A stretch of 64,000 bases of DNA, taken from Cupriavidus necator N-1. GTDB taxonomy: Bacteria; Pseudomonadota; Gammaproteobacteria; Burkholderiales; Burkholderiaceae. The stretch lies in contig NC_015726.1 in the NCBI RefSeq assembly GCF_000219215.1, positions 1,612,001-1,676,000 on the forward strand, read 5' to 3'. Each line of letters begins with the position of its first letter. Position 1 is the first letter of the stretch. Of this stretch, positions 58,692 through 64,000 are shown one piece after another. A program made the position numbers and the translations under genes. The notes under the pieces were generated by a model. It had not been told where the DNA came from. It saw only the letters and a program-made list of their open reading frames with translations, and ran no database searches.

Positions 58692-60068
58692 TCAGTTCCG
58701 GTCCGCGATGGACAGGCTGACCGGCGCCGCAGGCAGCCCGGCGCTCATTTCGCCGTAGTGGGCCGATGCTGACCGCCTGTGATCGATCAGCAGGACCGCG
58801 CCCATGCCAATCACGGCCGGAATGGCGATCGCGATGAAGTTCTGCTGCAGCGGGAGCTCCATGGCGACGAGTACCCCGATGACGATTGGCGCGAGGATCG
58901 CCCCGCTGCGGCCGATGCCCAGGGCCCATCCAAGACCGGTGGAGCGGATGGCGGTCGGGTAGAACTGCCCGGTGTAGGCATTGGCGACGATCTGCGTGCC
59001 GATCGTCGACGCACCGGCCACGCCCACCACGACGAATAGCAGCTCAGTCGGCATCCTGAATCCGAGCAGCGTGATCGAAACCGCGGCCAGCGCGTACATG
59101 GCGGCGAGCACGTACTTGATGTGGTATCGGTCGGCGAGCCAGCCGCCACCCACGGCGCCGATCATCGCGCCGAGGTTGAGGACCAGCACGAACGTCAGCG
59201 CGGAACCCAGGCTGTAACCCGCGCCCGCCATCAGCCTGGTCAGCCATGAACTGAGCGCGTACACCATGAACAGGCACATGAAGAACGCGATCCAGAACAT
59301 GATGGTGCTGAAGCCACGGCCCTCGTGGAACAGGTGCCGGATCGGTGCGCTGGCCGCCTTGTCCTGCGCCGGCACGGCGAAGCGGTCGGTGGCCGACCAC
59401 CGTTGCTCCGGTGCAAGCTTGGAGACGATGCGCCGCAACGCTTCGTCATCGCCCCTGGCCAGCAGGAAGGGCATCGATTCGGGCAGCGACCTGAGAATGA
59501 CAGGAATGAGGAGCACAGGCAGGCCGGCCGCCAGGAAAACCGACTGCCAGCCGTAGGCCTCGATCAGGCTCTTGCCGAGGAGCGCCGCCAGGATCCCGCC
59601 CACGGCATAGCCGCTGAACATCACGGTGACCAGGGTCGCCCGGATCTTCTTCGGCGCGTACTCGGTCATTTGCGCGACCACATTCGGCATCACGCCACCG
59701 ATGCCGAGCCCGGCCAGGAAGCGGGCCATGCTGAACAGCAGCGGGTCCTTGACCAGTCCGGCCGCGGCGGTGAAGACGCTGAACAGGGCCACGCATATCA
59801 CGATTGTCCAGCGGCGGCCGATCCTGTCTGCCATGGTGCCGAGGAAGATCGCGCCAAATACCATGCCGAACAGCGCGGAACTGACCATGAGCCCCGCCTG
59901 GGTCGGGGCGACGCCAAGGTCCTTCATGATCGAAGGCAGCGCGATACCCACGACCGCGAGGTCATAGCCGTCGAAGATGATGATGAGTGCGCACCAGAAC
60001 AGCACGAGCGCATGGAAGCGGTTGAAGCGGGCGGCGTCGGCCAGCTTGTGGATATCGATTTGCTGCAT
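58692..60068 (-). CDS. Aromatic acid:H+ symporter, MFS (BenK-like)
   Basis: A 458-residue major-facilitator transporter with about 12 helices, of the aromatic acid:H+ symporter (AAHS) branch that includes BenK and PcaK. The characteristic Asp motif is in FDGYDLAVVGIALP (helix 1), and the loop 2-3 motif is GTMADRIGRR. It is the last gene of the dioxygenase operon, 39 bases after the reductase gene, so it probably imports the dioxygenase substrate such as anthranilate or a related benzoate. CGGAGACAAGC lies before its ATG. Confidence 0.88.
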   Translation of the reverse strand: MQQIDIHKLADAARFNRFHALVLFWCALIIIFDGYDLAVVGIALPSIMKDLGVAPTQAGLMVSSALFGMVFGAIFLGTMADRIGRRWTIVICVALFSVFTAAAGLVKDPLLFSMARFLAGLGIGGVMPNVVAQMTEYAPKKIRATLVTVMFSGYAVGGILAALLGKSLIEAYGWQSVFLAAGLPVLLIPVILRSLPESMPFLLARGDDEALRRIVSKLAPEQRWSATDRFAVPAQDKAASAPIRHLFHEGRGFSTIMFWIAFFMCLFMVYALSSWLTRLMAGAGYSLGSALTFVLVLNLGAMIGAVGGGWLADRYHIKYVLAAMYALAAVSITLLGFRMPTELLFVVVGVAGASTIGTQIVANAYTGQFYPTAIRSTGLGWALGIGRSGAILAPIVIGVLVAMELPLQQNFIAIAIPAVIGMGAVLLIDHRRSASAHYGEMSAGLPAAPVSLSIADRN

Positions 60069-60107
60069 GAGGGCTTGTCTCCGGTCGGTCTGTTCTTATG
60101 GTTGGGC

Positions 60108-61361
60108 TTACTGCCTGGACATCGGCACGCTCGGGTCGGCAAGGCGGCTGGCATCGACCGGCTTGCACAGCTCGATGTGGCGGCGCGCGAAGCGCAGGTC
60201 GCGCGCGGCGTTGGACCCGAGCGCGGCCTTGACCACATCGCCGTCGAGGTAGAACAGCACGAAGCTGTCCGCGCCGGGCGTGCCGCGTGCCACCACGCGG
60301 TGCGAGGGAAGGGGGATGCCATGGATCTGCAGGTTCATGCCGTATTGGTCTGACCAGAACCACGGCAGCGGCTGATAGTCGACCGCGAGACCGAGCGCCG
60401 CGCGCGCGGCGGCAATGCCCTGTTCCTGGGCGTTCTGCCAGGATTCCAGCCGCAGGCGCCGGCCGGCCCACGGGTTGGGCGTGACCGCGACGTCGCCCGC
60501 GGCGAAGATGTCGGGGTCGGAGGTGCGGCAACCTGCGTCGACGACCACGCCGCCGTCGCACTCCAACCCGGCTTCCCGGGCAAGCTCGTCGTTCGGCACG
60601 AGACCGACACCCGCAACGATGGCGTGGCAAGCCAGCGTGCTGCCATCGGCCAGCGTCACGACGGACCGGCCGCCGGTACCGGGGGCGATGCCGGCGATGT
60701 TGGCGCCGAGCATGACACGGGTGCCATGCGAGGCATGCAGCCCGAGCAGGTGTTCAGAGACTTCCGGCGGCACGGTGCGCTCGCACAGCCGGCTCTGCGC
60801 TTCGAGCACGGTCACGTCGGCACCTTTGCAGCGCGCCGTGGCCGCGACTTCGAGGCCGATCCAGCCACCGCCGATCACCACGATGCTGCGCTCGGGCCGC
60901 AACGCCGGTGCCAGGGCCAGGGCATCGCCAATCGTGCGCAATGTATGCACGGCAGCCGTGTCGACGCCCGGGACGGTGAGCGCGCGGGCCCTGCCGCCGG
61001 TGCACAGGATCAGCTTGTCGTAAGACAGCAGCTCTCCATTGGCTGTCTCCAGGCGCTTGGCGGCCCGGTCTATGCGGGTGACCCGCGTGTCCAGCCACCA
61101 CTCCAGCCCAAGCGCTGCGAACGCCTCGGGCTTGAGCAGCCACGTGCTGGCGGGCGCGGCCTCGCCGGCCAGCACGGCCTTGGACAAGGGCGGCCGCTCA
61201 TGCGGTGGATGGGCCTCGTCGCCGATCAGCACGAGCCGGCCGGTGAAGCCCTCGTTGCGCAGCGTCTGGGCGGCCCAGCCGCCAGCCTGGCCGGCACCGA
61301 TGATGACGATGGTGGCGGTTGGCGCTAGGGCAGTCGCGGTGTCTGAGCGCTTGGAATCCAT
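60108..61361 (-). CDS. andAa: Ferredoxin reductase of dioxygenase (AndAa-like)
   Basis: A 417-residue FAD/NAD-dependent ferredoxin reductase that passes electrons from NAD(P)H to the Rieske ferredoxin. The FAD motif is IVIIGAGQAGGWAA (about 18-31), the NAD motif VVIGGGWIGLEVAA (about 155-168), and the second FAD site DIFAAGDVAV. Its position as last enzyme gene after alpha, beta and ferredoxin matches the andAcAdAbAa order of the Burkholderia anthranilate dioxygenase. AGAGGAG precedes the ATG. Confidence 0.88.
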   Translation of the reverse strand: MDSKRSDTATALAPTATIVIIGAGQAGGWAAQTLRNEGFTGRLVLIGDEAHPPHERPPLSKAVLAGEAAPASTWLLKPEAFAALGLEWWLDTRVTRIDRAAKRLETANGELLSYDKLILCTGGRARALTVPGVDTAAVHTLRTIGDALALAPALRPERSIVVIGGGWIGLEVAATARCKGADVTVLEAQSRLCERTVPPEVSEHLLGLHASHGTRVMLGANIAGIAPGTGGRSVVTLADGSTLACHAIVAGVGLVPNDELAREAGLECDGGVVVDAGCRTSDPDIFAAGDVAVTPNPWAGRRLRLESWQNAQEQGIAAARAALGLAVDYQPLPWFWSDQYGMNLQIHGIPLPSHRVVARGTPGADSFVLFYLDGDVVKAALGSNAARDLRFARRHIELCKPVDASRLADPSVPMSRQ

Positions 61362-61392
61362 GCCTGTCTCCTCTGGTTGGTGACGCGGCCTC

Positions 61393-61707
61393 TCAGCCGA
61401 GGTCGAGGTACACCTTGTCGCCGTCGATCCGAACCGGGTAGGTACGAATGTTCTCGGTCAGCGGGGCGCACTTCGCAGCGCCGCTGCGGATATCGAACCT
61501 GCCCTGGTGGAGCGGGCACTCGATCTCATGTCCCTCCAGGAAGCCTTCGCACAGGCGCGCATGGCCATGCGTGCAGATGTTGTCGGTCGCGTAGACGTCG
61601 CCGTCCACGCCGTACAAGGCGATCTCCTGGCCTTGCACGGCCACGGCGATGACATCGTCCTGCGGGACGTCGGACAGCAGCGCTGCCTCGATCCAGCTTT
61701 CGGTCAT
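61393..61707 (-). CDS. andAb: Rieske ferredoxin (AndAb-like)
   Basis: A 104-residue Rieske [2Fe-2S] ferredoxin. The cluster ligands are Cys45, His47 (CTH) and Cys64, His67 (CPLH). It carries electrons from the reductase to the terminal oxygenase. Length is normal for the family. CAGGAG lies six bases before the ATG. It lies between the beta-subunit gene and the reductase gene. Confidence 0.9.
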   Translation of the reverse strand: MTESWIEAALLSDVPQDDVIAVAVQGQEIALYGVDGDVYATDNICTHGHARLCEGFLEGHEIECPLHQGRFDIRSGAAKCAPLTENIRTYPVRIDGDKVYLDLG

Positions 61708-61726
61708 GAATGACTCCTGATAGAGA

Positions 61727-62197
61727 CTAGATTGGGTAGATCAGCGAGTTGGGGATCATCTCGCTATCGAATACGCAGATGCGCGAGGCGAAGCGCAAGC
61801 CCGCCGGCGTCCGGACGATGATGTCGAGGTAGCGGCCTACGTTGTAGACATCGGTCATCTGGTCCGGCTTGGTGCGCAGCACCGCGTAGTTGGTCTCGGC
61901 CACGACCCTGTCGCCGTCGGCCTCCCTGATCAGTGGCGCGCCGACGATGTGGCGCTGGTAGTAGGGATCGTGGAACAGGGTGTCGCGAATACCGTAGATG
62001 CGGTCCTTGAGCATGCCCTTGCTTTCGAGCGAGAGCGTCGCCAGCGGCAAGCCACGCTCGTGGTTCTCGCGGGGCTGGACCCGGTAGAGGCAGTCTTCGG
62101 TGAAGAACTCGGGCCAGCGGTCCCAGTCGCCGTTGTCCACGGCGCTGGTGTAGTCGGCGAGCAGGGAGAGCAGGGCGTAGTAGTCAGTGAAGTTCAT
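61727..62197 (-). CDS. andAd: Ring-hydroxylating dioxygenase beta subunit
   Basis: A 156-residue small subunit of a Rieske dioxygenase with the SnoaL/NTF2-like fold ([28 protein letters not shown]). It supports assembly of the alpha3beta3 oxygenase; it has no catalytic metals. GGAGG lies before its ATG, inside the end of the alpha gene, and only four bases separate the two. It fits AndAd in length and order. Confidence 0.88.
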   Translation of the reverse strand: MNFTDYYALLSLLADYTSAVDNGDWDRWPEFFTEDCLYRVQPRENHERGLPLATLSLESKGMLKDRIYGIRDTLFHDPYYQRHIVGAPLIREADGDRVVAETNYAVLRTKPDQMTDVYNVGRYLDIIVRTPAGLRFASRICVFDSEMIPNSLIYPI

Positions 62198-62201
62198 GGC
62201 A

Positions 62202-63455
62202 TCAGACCTCCATCACCTTGCGCCAGTAGGCGTACATGCCGCGGATCAGGGTCTCGGTCACCATGTGGTCCGTGTTCTCCGCGGTCTTGCCGCCCAGTTC
62301 GGCGAGCACGCGATGCCAGGGCTTCTGGGAGAAGCCTTCCTGCGAGCATTCGATGGCTTCGCCGTCGTCGGCCGACACGAAGCCGGCGGGGCCGAAGAGA
62401 TTCGCCTGGCGCAGGCGGCGCCGCGTCATCTCCTCGGTGTCGTCCTCGAAGCCGAAATGCGTCCAGACGAAATCGAAGGAATCCGGCCCATGGGGCTGGA
62501 TATGGCGCGTGGACACCGAGTTGACCTGCTGCTGGAAGATCACGCTCGGGAACACCGTCATCATCACGGCGGTCGGCTCTCCCCACCACGGCTCGTGGAC
62601 GATGTCGAGGATGCGGTCGTCGTGCAGCGCCATCTGGTCCTTGAAGCTGGACACACCGGAGGTCACGTCGCTCTTGCCGCCCTGGCCGCGGGTCGACACC
62701 ATCGCGGCATGCCGGAAGTGCGGGTCCATCACGAGGCGTGCCTTGTTGTCGGCGCGCCAGAGGCCGAACGTGACAAACCAGGTATGCAGCAGGCCGGGGT
62801 GGTAGGGGTCCTTGATGTTCTCCTGCATGAGCTTCCAGTTGCCCGGAATGCGCTGCTTGTTGTAGCCGAGGACCTTCAGCTTGCGGCCATTGAAGAGCCG
62901 GTCGAAGTAGCCGAGGATGTCCGGCCCGAGGTATTCCTCGAGTGAGGGAGCCTCATGGTCGAACGAGGCAAACACGACCCCACCACGCGTCGCGACCTTC
63001 AGTTGCGTGAGCCCGTGCTCCTGCGGCTTGAAGTCGGCGGGCATGCCGCCGTTGACCTTGCCGTCCTGCTTGACCCCGCGACGCAGGGGCACGCCTTGCA
63101 GGTTGCCCTTCAGGTCATAGTTCCATTGGTGGTAGGGGCAATGGAAATCCTTACGGTTGCCGCTGCGCTCCCGGCAGAACTTCATGCCGCGATGGGCGCA
63201 CACGTTTTCGACGACGTTGATCTCGCCGTCCTGGTCGCGCACCAGGATCACGGAGCGCTCGCCAAGCGTGGTGCGCTTGAAATCGCCGGGATTCGGGATC
63301 TCCGCCTCGAGCCCGACGTAGTTCCAGTGACCGCGGTAGAAGCAGCGTTCGAGTTCACGCTGGTATAGCTGCGCATCCGTATACACGCGGAACGGGATGC
63401 GGCTGATGCTGTCGTCGGCCCAGACCGGGCCGGCTTGTTGGGAGTCGATTGCCAT
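62202..63455 (-). CDS. andAc: Ring-hydroxylating dioxygenase alpha subunit
   Basis: A 417-residue catalytic subunit. The Rieske centre has CAHRGMKFC (Cys-x-His) and CPYHQW (Cys-x2-His) at about 86-112. The mononuclear Fe site is in NIKDPYHPGLLH (Asp-x2-His-x4-His) near 220. It dihydroxylates an aromatic ring; homology as I recall and the gene order point to anthranilate 1,2-dioxygenase, but salicylate or halobenzoate enzymes are close relatives, so the substrate is moderately sure only. GGAGACAAGC precedes the ATG. It is divergent from the NahR-type LysR gene. Confidence 0.85.
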   Translation of the reverse strand: MAIDSQQAGPVWADDSISRIPFRVYTDAQLYQRELERCFYRGHWNYVGLEAEIPNPGDFKRTTLGERSVILVRDQDGEINVVENVCAHRGMKFCRERSGNRKDFHCPYHQWNYDLKGNLQGVPLRRGVKQDGKVNGGMPADFKPQEHGLTQLKVATRGGVVFASFDHEAPSLEEYLGPDILGYFDRLFNGRKLKVLGYNKQRIPGNWKLMQENIKDPYHPGLLHTWFVTFGLWRADNKARLVMDPHFRHAAMVSTRGQGGKSDVTSGVSSFKDQMALHDDRILDIVHEPWWGEPTAVMMTVFPSVIFQQQVNSVSTRHIQPHGPDSFDFVWTHFGFEDDTEEMTRRRLRQANLFGPAGFVSADDGEAIECSQEGFSQKPWHRVLAELGGKTAENTDHMVTETLIRGMYAYWRKVMEV

Positions 63456-63510
63456 GCTTGTCTCCGGCTATGTCTCTTCGTATGGGAAGGATCATGGTGC
63501 ACGGAGGAAA

Positions 63511-63550
63511 ATTAACCAATAGAATCCTGGCTATAGTAAATATTCACCAA
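63511..63550. promoter_or_regulatory. Candidate LysR operator, paired direct repeats
   Basis: ATTAACCAA (63511-63519) and ATTCACCAA (63542-63550) match at eight of nine bases and start 31 bases apart, close to three helical turns, so both would face the same side of DNA. They lie in the only AT-rich part of the spacer between the dioxygenase operon and the LysR gene. This suits recognition and activation sites of a LysR tetramer. Confidence 0.45.
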
Positions 63551-63569
63551 ATCAATAAGAGGCGGCGCG

Positions 63570-64000
63570 ATGGAGCTCAAGGACGTCGATCTGAACCTGC
63601 TGGTCGTGTTCGATAACCTGCTGCGGCAGGGCACCGTTTCCGGTGCCGCTAAGACCCTGAATCTCAGCCAGCCCGCGGTCAGCAACGCGCTGGCCCGCTT
63701 GCGCACCTTGTTCGGTGACCCGCTGTTTGTGCGAAGCAGCAAGGGCATGCTGCCGACACCCCTTGCAGAGGAACTGGCGGAACCGGTTGCCTATGCGCTG
63801 GAGTCGCTGCAGGCGGCGCTCAGCCACAAGGTGTCGTTCGATCCGCTGCGCAGCGCGCGCGCCTTCCGCATCGCCATGACGGATATCGGCGAGGTGTACT
63901 TCATCCCGCCGTTGATGGGCGCGCTTGGCGATCGCGCCCCGGGCGTCACGGTGACGACCGTGCGCAATACGGCAGTGGACCTGGCGGCGGAGATGAGCCA
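63570..64000 (+). CDS. NahR/DntR-type LysR regulator, partial
   Basis: The first 143 codons of a LysR regulator cut by the window edge. The start MELKDVDLNLLVVFDNLLRQ, the HTH (TVSGAAKTLNLSQPAVSNALARLR) and the GDPLFVRSSKGMLPT linker are typical of the NahR/NagR/DntR/NodD branch, which responds to salicylate and similar aromatic acids. The effector domain begins about residue 95 (FRIAMTDIGEVYF). AAGAGG precedes the ATG. Divergent from the dioxygenase alpha gene, it is the likely activator of that operon. Confidence 0.87.
   Translation, partial: MELKDVDLNLLVVFDNLLRQGTVSGAAKTLNLSQPAVSNALARLRTLFGDPLFVRSSKGMLPTPLAEELAEPVAYALESLQAALSHKVSFDPLRSARAFRIAMTDIGEVYFIPPLMGALGDRAPGVTVTTVRNTAVDLAAEMS

Noticed and set aside
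60069..63475. CCGGAGACAAGC shared before the alpha-subunit and transporter genes
   Set aside because: The match is centred on the GGAG ribosome-binding site and is short enough to be chance.

Overview
The window is a GC-rich, densely coded bacterial chromosome segment with no tRNA, rRNA, insertion sequence, phage gene or CRISPR array that I could recognise. The block ygfZ / mltG-tmk-holB-pilZ-tatD, the many LysR regulators, DUF2970 and DUF4936 proteins and an anthranilate-type dioxygenase cluster point to Burkholderiales, most likely Cupriavidus or Ralstonia. The genus is inferred from family recognition and gene order; no database search was made.

Left part (1-18.5 kb). Housekeeping genes: a GNAT acetyltransferase; the leftward trio ygfZ, DUF4936, NRDE; the rightward block mltG, tmk, holB, PilZ, then a second GNAT, tatD, an ankyrin protein and a YkvA-like membrane protein. 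Next come egtB (no egtD beside it), azoR with a divergent LysR gene, DoxX and DUF4136 proteins, a REC-EAL gene broken in three places, and a long ftsK whose linker carries a perfect 16-copy hexanucleotide repeat.

Middle part (18.5-38.9 kb). A nine-gene leftward operon runs from 29.16 kb to 18.5 kb: lysR, a flavin monooxygenase-like protein, dppBCDF-type ABC transporter, its binding protein, a BAAT-like hydrolase and an AhpD/CMD-fold protein, with 4-8 base overlaps between many genes. It looks like one uptake-and-breakdown pathway of unknown substrate. It is followed by a fused osmoprotectant binding-protein/permease without an ATPase gene, a MocR regulator, a triheme cytochrome c plus Tat-exported spermidine-dehydrogenase-like flavoprotein, an acyltransferase, a scar of two truncated frameshifted genes, and an Lrp regulator with a cysteine-dioxygenase-like cupin.

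Right part (39-64 kb). UPF0182, an acetyl-CoA synthetase-like enzyme, a double-ACT protein, a DUF2383 four-helix protein and a small unknown lead into a leftward run: rpoD-type sigma factor, DUF2760, two non-standard Hsp70s, exported isoaspartate methyltransferase, membrane spermidine-synthase-like protein and J-domain protein. I read this run as a possible protein-quality module with its own sigma factor. The right end is a three-component ring-hydroxylating dioxygenase operon (andAcAdAbAa order) with an aromatic-acid transporter and a divergent NahR-type LysR gene cut by the window edge.
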